64,000 nucleotides of DNA from Conchocele bisecta. Taxonomy: Eukaryota > Mollusca > Bivalvia > Lucinida > Thyasiridae. A program made the position numbers and the translations under genes. Under the pieces are notes generated by a model. It did no database searches. It had not been told where the DNA came from and saw only the letters and a program-made list of their open reading frames with translations. The stretch spans positions 76,903,566 through 76,967,565 of the forward strand of contig CM055265.1 of NCBI GenBank assembly GCA_029237695.1, written 5' to 3'. Positions 44,311-56,283 of the stretch are shown here, one piece after another (positions within the stretch are counted from its first letter, which is position 1; each line of letters starts with the position of its first letter).

Positions 44311-45409
44311 TAAGAAATCTGCTACCAGAAAACTTCACACTCAAGTGTACTTACCTGCGTGATCTGTCAGTGTGGACGAGTGTTTGACTATTGTTGTGTT
44401 ATGTAACCTGCTACCAGAAAATTACAAACTTCACATTCTAAGTGTAGCATTCAGATGTATGGGTGTATTTTTGTTCTTTTCGCAATATAATACATATTGC
44501 GATATTTGATCTGATACCAAAAATCTAAAAATTACACAATAAATTGCAACTGTTGGTGTGTGGATATGTTTTTGGACTGTTTATACAATACAAATCAATG
44601 TAATGTTAGTATATGTGATCCGCAATATGAAAACTAGAAATTGCACAACCAACTGAGCTTGTGTGTTCTGGGCTTTATATGCATGCAATACAGCTACTGT
44701 TGTAATATATGACACGCTACCCGAAAATTACAAACTCCACAATCAAGTATATCTGTGATGTATGGATGTTTTTTTACATTTTGCAATATAACCAGAATAC
44801 CAGAAACTAACAACTGAACAATTCAATGTAACTTGTGATATGTGGATGTGTTTTTGGACTTTATATTTAACTAACTAACGTTGTGATATATGGCTGTGAT
44901 TGGAGAAATTGAGCTTATGGCACTTTTTACCAGTGTAGATCCTGATCAAATAACACACTCGTGTAACCTGATAACTATCTGTAGTGCTTGTTGGAAGCAT
45001 GCCAAGTGGTTCATTGATGGAATGGCGAGCAGTGCAGATCCTGATCAGACTGAGCGGATGCACAGGCTGATCTGGATCTACACTGGTCGCAGAACCCATA
45101 AATCCCATTTTTGCCAAGCTAACTACCTACCTTGCGGGCTGGGCAACAGTGAGTATGTTAAACCTTTCACTCCTAAGTAACTGGAATGGATTTTGATATG
45201 TTAATATTGCAACCAATCCAATCGTCAAAGCATTGTTTTCAGACTAGTCAATTTATGAAAAGGGGGTATTTTTGTTCTCAGAAATATGAAAACTACATTG
45301 ACTTTCAAAAGTGCAGATCGTTACGAGCCGGCTTTGGATCTGCACTGTTTGCATAAACCGTTATATCGGGTTTTCGTGTTTCAAATGGTTAATGTTGACT
45401 TCATTGCAG

Positions 45410-45568
45410 AATGCGCTCTTCATTGCCACGGACCTGAGCTATTCGCCCGGAGGTTTCCAGCAAAACGAAACCGAAGTAGACAGTGGAAATGATTCTAAAA
45501 TGCTGTCAAAACATGTTTTTGTTTGTGTTATTTTTTCATTGTATACGCAATATAATCGAATATGTTGA
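45410..45568 (+). CDS. BPI/LBP-like terminal exon, copy 3
   Basis: Identical protein to copy 2, with one silent change (CAG to CAA). It ends NRIC-stop at 45566-45568, with AATAAA near 45797. Splicing from the GFPLP exon to any of the three copies keeps phase 0. Confidence 0.7.
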   Translation, partial: NALFIATDLSYSPGGFQQNETEVDSGNDSKMLSKHVFVCVIFSLYTQYNRIC

Positions 45569-46150
45569 TAAGAAATCTGCTACCAGAAAACTTCACACTC
45601 AAGTGTACTTACCTGCGTGATCTGTCAGTGTGGACGAGTGTTTGAATATTGTTGTGTTATGTAACCTGCTACCAGAAAATTACAAACTTCACATTCTAAG
45701 TGTAGCATTCAGATGTATGGGTGTATTTTTGTTCTTTTCGCAATATAATACATATTGCGATATTTGATCTGATACCAAAAATCTAAAAATTACACAATAA
45801 ATTGCAACTGTTGGTGTGTGGATATGTTTTTGGACTGTTTATACAATACAAATCAATGTAATGTTAGTATATGTGATCCGCAATATGAAAACTAGAAATT
45901 GCACAACCAACTGAGCTTGTGTTTCGGGGCTTTATATGCATGCAATACAGCTACTGTTGTAATATATGACACGCTACCCGAAAATTACAAACTCCACAAT
46001 CAAGTATATCTGTGATGTATGGATGTTTTTTTACATTTTGCAATATAACCAGAATACCAGAAACTAACAACTGAACAATTCAATGTAACTTGTGATATGT
46101 GGATGTGTTTTTGGACTTTATATTTAACTAACTAACGTTGTGATATATGG

Positions 46151-46379
46151 CTGTGATTGGAGAAATTGAGCTTATGGAACTTTTTACCAGTGTAGATCCT
46201 GATCAAATAACACACTCGTGTAACCTGATAACTATCTGTAGTGCTTGTTGGAAGCATGCCAAGTGGTTCATTGATGGAATGGCGAGCAGTGCAGATCCTG
46301 ATCAGACTGAGCGGATGCACAGGCTGATCTGGATCTACACTGGTCGCAGAACCCATAAATCCCATTTCTCCAGTCACAG
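46151..46379. repeat. Complete MITE (about 229 bp)
   Basis: Left CTGTGATTGGAGAAATTGAG and right AATCCCATTTCTCCAGTCAC plus AG are inverted repeats, continuing through CCAGTGTAGATCCTGATC and GATCTGGATCTACACTGG. The middle holds a second palindrome around CAGTGCAGATCCTGATCAG. Fragments of this family are scattered through the window. Confidence 0.8.
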
Positions 46380-46393
46380 ACACATTATAAGTT

Positions 46394-46509
46394 ATTGTGA
46401 TTCTACACAGGCTATATGGTGTAATATTGCCCGTCTGAAGGTATGTTCACCCGAGGCGATACCTTCAGACGGGCAATATTACACCATATAGCCTGTGTAG
46501 AATCACAAT
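46394..46509. repeat. Perfect 51-bp inverted repeat with 14-base loop
   Basis: The arms 46394-46444 (ATTGTGATTCTACACAGGCT onward) and 46459-46509 are exact complements around GTTCACCCGAGGCG. The hairpin lies directly after the third tandem copy. Confidence 0.95.
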
Positions 46510-46515
46510 GACGTA

Positions 46516-47234
46516 TTTGTCATACCGCAGATCCTGTATTTGGCCGTAAAAACATATCTCTTCTTTTGATCTTTGCGTTTTTTCAGGAAGAAAAATAATC
46601 CGAGATTCGATTTTCTACCGTCAGTCTTAATATAAAGGCGTAAATGTACATTTTGTTTTTTTACTAAACGAAAACAAACTAAATATGGAGTAAGAAATCC
46701 ATCGAAAACGACTTTATGAAAGTTTTTTTATATCGTGTAATTTAATTTATATTCCACTGCTTTATCTATCTGCTCTCCCTTTGGCGCCTCTAGAATAATG
46801 CGACTGGTTCCCAAACATTCGCTGTCATTGCTACGCCGCGGTTTCGTGCGTGGAACCTATAGTTTGTGACCTAAATATAGCCGTGTCACGAAGGCAAGCG
46901 TGTGGAGATTTGAAAAGCAATTTTCGTTATTTTGGCTAATTTTTCGCTCATATTTTGATCAGCGAAGAATATTTATGGAAAAATAAACAATGAAAGACTG
47001 GTTTTGAGTGTACAATTTGTTACTGGTATTGATAAATTCGGGGTTTTATTGTGTTTAGTGAGGAATACAATTCGCAATCGGTAGACGCTTGCAAAATGTG
47101 TTTTCATTGGACGCGAGGCGCCGGAGGGGAATCGCAATTCCTGTATGTCCGACGGCCTTGGCAGGTCATATAATATATATGACCAGGCAAGCTAGCCAAT
47201 CAAAAGCCGAGAAACTTATCTGCGGTATGACAAA
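46516..47234. mobile_element. Non-autonomous DNA element with TTTGTCATACCGCAGAT ends
   Basis: A 17-bp inverted repeat, TTTGTCATACCGCAGAT at 46516-46532 and its exact complement at 47218-47234, bounds 719 bp with no coding potential. No clear target duplication. Confidence 0.65.
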
Positions 47235-47595
47235 CATGTATGTGATCTGCTACATCAAACCTTGATATTGCACAACCAACTGAACTTGTGTTTTCGACTT
47301 CATATGCAATACATCTAATGGTATGATACGTGATCTGCCTATTGACTATACATTGCACAATCAAGTGTAGCTTGTGAACTAAACCAAGCCATGTGATATT
47401 GTACCTTGCAAGACTCGTTGATTCCGTTCCCGCACTATTTCCAGTGCGAACAATTGATTGTGCGTTGAATGCGATTGATAGACGCGTTCGTAAATATGCA
47501 GAACAGTTTGTGCCTACTGAGTGGGCATGTACGTTTAAGATTCATTTGTTGTAGGCCCTGGGTCTCAGATATACATGACAATGGGTGAAACTAAG

Positions 47596-47777
47596 TACAG
47601 TGTAACCTCTATAAACCGGATACCAATAAAAACATCTGTGATATTATTTTTCACGAGTTTCTTGGTCATGTATATCAGGTGATAATGCATGTTCATGATC
47701 ACAAAGCACACAGCTATGGGTCAGAAAGATAAAATGTCTGATTTACAGTGAATCCCTCTGAGAGAGGTTTCACTGTA
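47596..47777. repeat. TACAGT...ACTGTA dispersed repeat
   Basis: TACAGTGTAACCTCTATAAA at left and GAGAGAGGTTTCACTGTA at right; same family as 34306-34497, diverged inside. Confidence 0.6.
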
Positions 47778-47779
47778 GT

Positions 47780-48715
47780 CAAAATAGTTTATTTCGAATT
47801 TCTGAGCTCATTTGTACATATATGTGGCTGTAAAAAAAATAACTTAATAATACTGAAAAATGAAAAGTCATGCAGAGCATGATGTTATTAGCCGATCAAA
47901 TCAGGGTTCAATATATGTCCACATTTTAGTAGTTACAGAATCTCAGGGAAAAGTGAGAGAAATGTTGATTTCCTCCCCAACCAAATTCTCCCAGTTATAT
48001 TTAGTAAATTACTATGGATTTGCCATTTACTAGGAGGCCATTTTGAGTTTTCTGACAATGGAGTATATTAACCGAAATATTATTCCAGTTGAAAGAATTA
48101 ACCTTTGAATATAGGTGAAGGCGCTTAGTATTACACAAATATGTAGCAAGTCAACCGAAATATCATAAATACCCGATTTTTGGCGGGCATCTTGAAAATA
48201 TGATAATAATATACTGAATATTAGTGTAGTTTACGTAAATTCTTTAATATATCCATCTGAAATGTTTTTGAACAACCTACACCAATTTCCAAGTTAAGGA
48301 CCATGACCTACCTATTGGCTCATATATTGGCAATTTTCGACTTCCATCAAGCATAAAGTTCAATGACCTTGAAATGACCTTGAACTTGGTTTAAAAAAAA
48401 TGACATCCGGAATTTTTGGAAACCTTATACATTCAAGTTTATAAAAACACCGGGTGCCATAAATTAACACGAGGTGCCGGAATCTTATATATATATACCT
48501 ATTGTCCAGACTAGAAAGATGCCAGAATTTAAGAAAAAACAAGCGTGTAAAAAGGTGATTAATTTGGTGTGCAAGTACTGTATGTGAACTTCAATGTACA
48601 TGTATATATTGCCAATGCAGATATACTATCTGTATAATCGAGACGCACCATGTGATTGTGTACCTACAAACAGGTGCGCAATTTCATAAATATGCTGAAA
48701 GTTGATGAAATTCTC
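47780..48715. other. No gene recognised
   Basis: AT-rich sequence without recognisable frames, exons or clear repeats, apart from a TA-rich run near 48490. Confidence 0.4.
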
Positions 48716-48718
48716 AAA

Positions 48719-48747
48719 GCAAATGCGGAATAGAATTCCGCATTTGC
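48719..48747. repeat. GCAAATGCGGAAT palindrome
   Basis: GCAAATGCGGAAT, three bases, ATTCCGCATTTGC: a perfect 13-bp inverted repeat with a tiny loop. Confidence 0.85.
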
Positions 48748-48809
48748 TCTGAAAATTTTGACAACCTTCGGTGTCATTCCAGGAAAATATCGTAAATTTT
48801 GTAATTTTG

Positions 48810-48925
48810 TTATGTTTGTTTATTGGTGTTTAACGGCCTATCAACAGCCAAGGTCATGTAAGGCCGGGCAAATGGGTTCGATCCCGTTTTAACCTGTTGC
48901 ATTGGGGGGGGGGGGAATTCCAAAA
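48810..48925. repeat. Dispersed repeat with tRNA-like B box
   Basis: GTTTGTTTATTGGTGTTTAA, GCCTATCAACAGCCAAGGTC and GGGTTCGATCCCGTTTTAAC, then a G run (48904-48914). Its reverse complement is part of every unit of the 700-bp array at 51628-55250. GGTTCGATCC fits a Pol III B box, so a SINE origin is possible. Confidence 0.5.
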
Positions 48926-49282
48926 TCAGAACAGAATATTTACATTGAGAAACAATATATTCAGCCCTGAAATTAGAATAACCTGACCTGGTGGCAGGTC
49001 CATACCACACCAAAGTCACTTGGCCCCTTCCCCTAAAATTGGATTACGAATATCGTAATACTCACATAAGGGGTATAACTAGATTCAACTGTCACATACA
49101 AAATGCCAAAGACGTATGTGAGGGCCAAACCAGGTCTCCAGTCGGAATTCCGGTAAGGATGAACTCCGATCGTTAAATTACCCATCGCTTGCACCCACCT
49201 TCCACCCACTAATTTTTTTTATGAAATTACGCCCATTTTTGTAGGTACAAAACACATGGCACATCTTAATTATCATTATTAC

Positions 49283-49494
49283 ACTGGTGCTGCATTCCGC
49301 GCCGGTGGAAAATGTAAGACAATCCACTTGAAAAATACAATATGCACCATTATAAAATGTTTCTAGACGAGCGTTAAAAAATCTATAAAATTACTACTCG
49401 TCTTGAAACATTTTTTTACAATTAATGTCGCCTATTGTATCTTTCAAGTGGATTGTCTTGAAATATTTCCACCGGCACGGAGTGCAGCACCAGT
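49283..49494. repeat. Foldback element with about 90-bp arms
   Basis: ACTGGTGCTGCATTCCGCGC at left and its near complement at right, continuing through GACAATCCACTTGAAA and ATGTTTCNAGACGAG. The loop is about 25 bp. Confidence 0.8.
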
Positions 49495-49870
49495 GAAGTA
49501 AGTTGACTGTTTCTCTAACGGTGCATCACAAATATAGAAAAGTAAATGTGACCGTGGCTTATGGGGTTTGATCAATATGTATATTAATCTGGTAGCACAC
49601 TCCTGTATGTGAATGTGCAGGCTGATCTGTGCCTACACTGGTCATATTACCATTGAAAGGAAGTAATATCATGCTTACTATGAGTGTTTATACTTTATTA
49701 TTACATGCTTTATGTGATAATCATGATAATGGAATAAATGATAACGTATGCATGTTTAGCTTCTATTAAAAAGGGTTTTGAATTGGGATATGTATATGAT
49801 TTTAATTTCAAAAGGTGCCAGCAAATCTGATGAAGAAATTTCACACCCCTGGTCCAGGAATACCAATTCA

Positions 49871-49996
49871 GCGATTTCGGTCAGCTGCTGGCATGGTACA
49901 GATAAACAGGTCGGTCTGTCGGTCGGTATAGTCGACTATACCGACCGACAGACAACCCTGTTTGCCGGTACCATGCTGGCAGCCGACCGAAATCGC
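49871..49996. repeat. 126-bp palindrome without loop
   Basis: Centred exactly at GTC|GAC (49931-49936). The central 32 bases are a perfect palindrome (GTCGGTCGGTATAGTC and its complement). The outer arms run from GCGATTTCGGTC to GACCGAAATCGC with a few mismatches. Confidence 0.9.
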
Positions 49997-50003
49997 AGAA
50001 TAG

Positions 50004-51103
50004 CTATTTTCTTGCAATCAATAGAAAAGTAAATGTTTGATGGCGAAATAAGTGAATCTTCACTTCTGCAGCTACCGAGCCAACACTGTCCTTGACATCA
50101 AATCCTCTGTCCGCCAACACTAAATCCCCAGGTAATAACTTGGACAGGAAGTCACTGTTCTCTGTCACAAACTTGTCACTCACACGACCACCCCATGCTT
50201 TCGATATGAAGGACACACTGTCCTGAGGAGTTTAAATTCTAATTAGAAATTTCACAGTGTGGTGGTGTTTGTATGAAGACCAGGTTTCTGCTCTGGCTTT
50301 CAAACCACTTGGTTTCTCAATAAATAACTCAAAACAATCAATTATCACTGCACACCTGTGGCCGAAGTACTTCCTAAATTCCGGCATGGTTTTTCTCAAT
50401 GTCTCGCGCTCTGGCCATCTTATGAGTTTCTTTAGCCGCTTGTACATACAGTCAATTGTCCATGTAAAAAAGTATAGATATTGTTGATTGAGTAGTGTAA
50501 ATATTCATACGTAAGAAAGAGATTTGACAAATTTAGTCGCAATTTCACTAATGTCAATATCATTACCTTGAATTTGGGCATGACCAGACTGGATGGCAGG
50601 TGAGGCTCCAGAAAATTAAACAATATAGATAGAACTGTGAATGATGGTAATCCTGTTAAATGTTTCACCTTCTCGTCACTACCATTAAACTAACTTGCAG
50701 TGAATTTAGTTTCCAAATGGGTCACATTTTCCTTAAGCTCCCCATTCTCTGTACGCAGTTCCTGCAGCTCCAGCGACATAGCCTCCATGAGTGGACCATC
50801 AACATCAGTCTGTCACTGAACGCCGTCTTCATCAACGCTGTCAACCATATCCATACCCGTCTCAGTGTGATCAGGTCCAACAATAGTTGTGGATTCAGCT
50901 GGCTTCCTTTTCTTCTTTTCCTGCTGCCGATCATAATCTTGATGTAGATGGCGCTCGCTTTTGTCCGCCCAGATTAACTGATGGTGCCCAGTTTGGGTTA
51001 AGATGGTCATACAACTCTGCCTTCTTTCCTGAAACATGTACATGATATATATTAAAAACAAATAAATACATGTGTACTTGTCGGATATTGTAACTTTGCA
51101 CAT
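50004..51103 (-). pseudogene. DDE_Tnp_4-type transposase (PIF/Harbinger-like), broken
   Basis: Pieces on the minus strand, N to C: 50813-51103 and 50722-50934 (charged start, several frames), 50432-50668 (TGLPSFTVL, LVKLRLNLSNLFLTY), 50232-50447 (MYKRLKKLIRWPE, VIIDCFELFIE with the first catalytic Asp, SSYKHHHTVKFLI), and 50004-50216 ([24 protein letters not shown] with the second Asp). The third acidic residue should lie beyond; the frame ends at about 50030. Shifts and stops separate the pieces. It would have moved a cut-and-paste transposon. An N-terminal THAP finger is common in this group but was not seen. Confidence 0.7.
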
Positions 51104-51627
51104 TTAGTTACAATATAATAACTTATTTTTATTATTTCTTCTCGCAAGTATATGTTGCATACACCATCTGAACATTCTTGCGGAGACGGTTCAGATGAGT
51201 GGTCACAACATATACATGCACTTTTGAGGAGAAATAAAAAAGGAAAGGTGTACTCATATGAAATATCACTGAAATATTGACAATTTATGACAAATGTTAT
51301 ACATATGACATGCGCCATGTGATTTTGCATGTACAAACATGTGCGAACTTTGATGAAAAATGTTCACAAATTTTACAATATCTTTCATAAATAACATTGA
51401 ATGGTGACAACATGGTGACATTCTGCATTTGCTCTGAGAATTTCATCAACGTTTGGCATGATTTACAGTAAATATCGCAAAATCTGTAAACATTTTTCAT
51501 GAAATTCCACACAAACTGCAATTTTTTATTGTCTGAGGTCCATCAAAATACACCATCTCGCACGTCTTAAGCATGTTAAGTACAGTGAAAGCACGGGTGT
51601 CAAACATTATAATTCAGTGGGTGACCG

Positions 51628-54600
51628 CAGGGCTCCAGATAAGGAATTAGTAATTGAGTATTGTTGCTCCATCAGTTCTGAAGCAATTGGGTATTTAAAC
51701 ATTTTCATTGGGTAAAATTAAATCACACTTCTGTTTACACATCAACAGACAGCAATTATTGAATAGTTTGTTTCAAAATGAAAACATATCTTGGCATTTC
51801 ATTAGAATTGTCTCCTTGGATGTGTTTTCGTGGAAAAATATGCTATATTGTGGTCTGTTTGTTGTTTTCTGCAGCATGATAAAGGTACCACAATTGTGCT
51901 CATTGCTTTTTGATACTCACTACTTCTGATTTCAATTGGGTTTTTGGCAATTTTAATTAGGTATTTTCGCAAATACGCAGCTTATATACAAATACGCAGC
52001 AAATACGTTCTGATTTTGGTATTTTCCCCCCAATGCAGCAGGTTAAAATGGGATCGAACCCGTTTGGCCGGCCTTACATTGACCTTAGCTGTTGATAGGC
52101 TGCAAATAAATAAACAAACAAACAAACACTATGGTATTAAATGTGATAAATCGCGGGTTTCCAGAGATTAAACCGATGAAACAGAAAATGCTGCTCATTT
52201 GAACCATCACATTGAGACTGGCCAGGATTACTGTAATAACCCGAACTATTGGGACAATAATAGGGGCTTCCCAACACAATTTGTATCCTAACAGGGCTTC
52301 AGATAAGGAATTAGTAATTGAGTATTGTCAGCGCTCCAGATAAGGAATTAGTAATTGAGTAGTGTTACTCCATCAGTTCTGAAGCAATTGGGTATTTCAA
52401 AATATTAATTGGGTAAAATTAAATCACACTTTTGTTTACACATCAACAGACAGTAATTATTGAATAGTTTGTTTCAAAATGAAAACATGTCTTGGCATTT
52501 CATTAGAATTGTCTCCTTGGATGTGTTTTCATGGAAAAATATGCTATATTGTGGTCTGTTTGTTGTTTTCTGCAGCATGATAAAGGTACCACAATTGTGT
52601 TCATTGCTTTTTGATACTCACTACTTCTGATTTCAATTGGGTTTTTGGCAATTTTAATTAGGTATTTTCGGAAATACGCAGAATATATACAAATACGCAG
52701 CAAATACGTTCTGATTTTGGTATTTTCCCCCCAATGCAGCAGGTTAAAATGGGATCGAACCCGTTTGGCCGGCCTTACATGACCTTAGCTGTTGATAGGC
52801 TGCAAATAAATAAACAAACAAACACTATGGTATTAAATGTGATAAATCGCGGGTTTCCAGAGATGAAACCGATGAAACAGAAAATGCTGCTCATTTGAAC
52901 CATCACATTGAGACTGGCCAGGATTACTGTAATAACCCGAACTATTGGGAAAATAATAGGGGTTTCCCAACACAATTTGTATCCTAACAGGGCTTCAGAT
53001 AAGGAATTAGTAATTGAGTATTGTCAGAGCTCCAGATAAGGAATTAGTAATTGAGTAGTGTTACTCCATCAGTTCTGAAGCAATTGGGTATTTCAAAATA
53101 TTAATTGGGTAAAATTAAATCACACTTCTGTTTACACATCAACAGACAGTAATTATTGAATAGTTTGTTTCAAAATGAAAACATATCTTGGCATTTCATT
53201 AGAATTGTCTCCTTGGATGTGTTTTCATGGAAAAATATGCTATATTGTGGTCTGTTTGTTGTTTTCTGCAGCATGATAAAGGTACCACAATTGTATTCAT
53301 TGCTTTTTGATACTCACTACTTCTGATTTCAACAATTGGGTTTTTTGGCAATTTTAATTAGGTATTTTCGCAAATACGCAGCATATATACAAATATTGCA
53401 GCAAATACGTTTCTGATTTTGGGTATTTTTTCCCCCCAATGCAGCAGGTTAAAATGGGATCGAACCGTTTGGCCGGCCTTACATGACCTTAGCTGTTGAT
53501 AGGCTGCAAATAAATAAACAAACAAAACACTATGGTATTAAATGTGATAAATCGCGGGTTTCAGAGATGAACGATGAAACACAGAAAAATGCTCTTTCAT
53601 AATTGAGACCATGGCACGATGAGAACTGGCAGGATTAGGGCTGTAGTATAAACCCGAATTCTAGTGGGACAAATAATAGGGGCTTCCCAACACAATTTCC
53701 GTATCCTAACAGGGCTTCAGATAAGGAATTAGTAATTGAGTATTGTCAGCGCTCCAGATAAGGAATTAAGTAATTGAGTAGTGTTACTCCATCAGTTCTG
53801 AAGCAATTGGGTATTTCAAAATATTAATTGGGTAAAATTAAATCACACTTCTGTTTACACATCAACAGACAGTAATTATTGAATAGTTTGTTTCAAAATG
53901 AAAACATATCTTGGCATTTCATTAGAATTGTCTCCTTGGATGTGTTTTCATGGAAAAATATGCTATATTGTGGTCTGTTTGTTGTTTTCTGCAGCATGAT
54001 AAAGGTACCACAATTGTGCTCATTGATTTTTGATACTCACTACTTCTGATTTCAATTGGGTTTTTGGCAATTTTAATTAGGTATTTTCGCAAATACGCAG
54101 CTTATATACAAATACGCACAAATACTTCGATTTTGGATTCCCCCAATGCAGCAGGTTAAAATGGATACGCAGCAATACGTTCTGATTTTGGTATTTTTCA
54201 TGCAGCAGGTTAGATCGAACCGTTTGGCCGCCTTACATGACCTTAGCTGTTGATAGGCTGCAAATAAATAAACAAACAAACACTATGGTATTAAATGTGA
54301 TAAATCGCGGGTTTCCAGAGATGAAACCGATGAAACAGGAAATGTTGCTCATTTGAACCATCTCATTGAGACTGGCCAGGATTACTGTAATAACCCGAAC
54401 TATTGGGACAATAATATGGGTTTCCCAACACAATTTGTATCCTAACAGGGCTCCAGATATAGAATTAGTAATTGAGTATTGTCAGAACTCCAGATAAGGA
54501 ATTAGTAATTGAGTAGTGTTACTCCATCTGTTCTGAAGCAATTGGGTATTTCAAAATATTAATTGGGTAAAATTAAATCACACTTCTGTTTACACATCAA

Positions 54601-55250
54601 CAGACAGTAATTATTGAATAGTTTGTTTCAAAATGAAAACATATCTTGGCATTTCATTAGAATTGTCTCCTTGGATGTGTTTTCATGGAAAAATAAGAAA
54701 CATATGCTATATTGTGGTTTGTTTATTGTTTTCTGCAGCATAATAAAGGTACCACAATTGTTCTCATTGTTTTTTTGATACTCACTACTTCTGATTTCAA
54801 TTGGGTTTTTGGCAATTTTAATTGGTATTTACGCAAATACGCAGCTTATCTGGAGCTCTGATTGTTACTCCATCATTTCTGAAGCAATTGGGTATTTCAA
54901 AATTTTAATGGGGTAAACTTAAATAACACTACTGTTTACACATTAACAGACAGCAATTATTGAATAGTTTCCTTCGAAATGAAAACATATCTTGGCATTT
55001 CATGAGAATTGTCTCCTTGGAGACAATTCTAATGAAATACAAAGATGTGTTTTCATGGAAAAATAAGAAAAATATGCTATATTGATGGCCTGTTTATTGT
55101 TTTCTGCAGCATGATAAAGGTACCACAAGTGTTCTCATTGCTTTTTGATACTCACAGTCACTACTTCTGATTTCAATTGTTTTTTTTTTTGGCAATTTTA
55201 ATTGGGTATTTACGCAAATACGCAGCTTATCTGGAGCGGAAGCTCTGGGT
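51628..55250. repeat. About 700-bp tandem array, five to six units
   Basis: Units start near 51628, 52303, 52990, 53710 and 54448 at GGGCTCCAGATAAGGAATTA, with a partial sixth copy from 54840. Each contains TTGTCTCCTTGGATGTGTTT, GGTACCACAATTGT, AATACGCAGC words, GGGATCGAACCCGTTTGGCC and TGACCTTAGCTGTTGATAGG. The second and later units have the GGAATTAGTAATTGAGTA phrase doubled. Part of unit 3 (53380-53720) and 54110-54240 are full of one-base insertions and losses. No coding potential. Confidence 0.85.
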
Positions 55251-55454
55251 GGGGTTCACACACAATATAATGATTACACCAGCTTACATTGTCTCACCAG
55301 CTGGCAAGTAGAACTATCGGATTATTAGGTTTGAGGCGGCTTTCAGCTGCGCCGAAAACCTATTGTATTCGTTGGTTTTATTTATTTTTTTTTTTTTTTA
55401 TTCAGCCGTTCAGTCTACAGCCCAAACCGCTTTTCGGATCGACTTCATGCCGAT

Positions 55455-56035
55455 TCGGATCAAGTGTGTGTGAGACTTAGAGATTTTCAGAAATCTCTTA
55501 ATGCCACTTTCCACGAAACCGGAAGTGACGTCATACTTTCTATAACATCCTTATTTTCCAACCGATTTCAAAAATTCTTTTTGTATTGGAAAGCTGACGA
55601 AATTTGCCATGTCAGATTCACTGACAGTTTTCGGCTATCTGGTCAAATAAGAGAGCTATAGGCATTTGAATTTGAAAAATGTACATACTTTTCAACGATT
55701 TTGCCGAATTTTTGCCGAATTTCGGCTGATAACGGGTGGTGTTTAGTATGATTCGGATCAAGTATGAGCAGAGACTCAGAGATTTTGAGATATCTTTTAA
55801 TGCTACTTTCCACGAAAACGGAAGTGACGTCATACTTCCTATAACTTCCTTATTTTCCAACCGATTTCAAGAATTCTTTTTGCATTGGAAAGCTGACAAA
55901 ATTCTCTATCTCAGATTCACTGACAGTTTTCGGCTTTCTGCTCAAATTAAAGAGCTATATGCATTTGAAGTTGAAAAATGTACATACTTTTCAACGATTT
56001 TGCCGAATTTCGGCTGATAACGGGTGGTCTTTACA
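55455..56035. repeat. 290-bp tandem duplication with CGGAAGTGACGTCAT
   Basis: Two copies (about 55455-55735 and 55750-56035) share GATTTTNAGANATCTNTTAA, ACTTTCCACGAAA, CGGAAGTGACGTCATACTT, TTATTTTCCAACCGATTTCA and TTTGCCGAATTTCGGCTGAT. Frames of 65-93 codons in them are conserved only as DNA repeats. Confidence 0.85.
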
Positions 56036-56283
56036 AACGTTTTCCAATTTGTACAGTACTGTCAGCAACATAATTTCTTGCCAGGGTGATAGGGGAGTGT
56101 CAGCCGCATGAAAGATGATAATTTTCAGAGCTATATCGTGACTACTTACGGCTCTATTCGATGTCAAAGATGAACGTATGTTTTCAAGTTTTCAAAATAG
56201 AGCAAACGGATGTGACGTCAGCTTCGTTATTTATCATTCGATTTCAATTGTTTTTGCTGTAGTCGATATTTCAGTCCTTTAGC

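Larger units (their letters stand above)
42592..46369 (+). repeat. Three tandem copies of a 1.26-kb segment with the terminal BPI exon
   Basis: Copies begin at CCAAGCTAAC/CTACCTACCT (42592, 43853, 45114). Period 1,261 bp. Each holds the last intron end, the terminal exon, its 3' region with AATAAA, and most of one MITE. By eye differences are a few substitutions and small indels (for example a four-base deletion near 45332). The junctions between copies fall at the MITE end. Confidence 0.9.
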
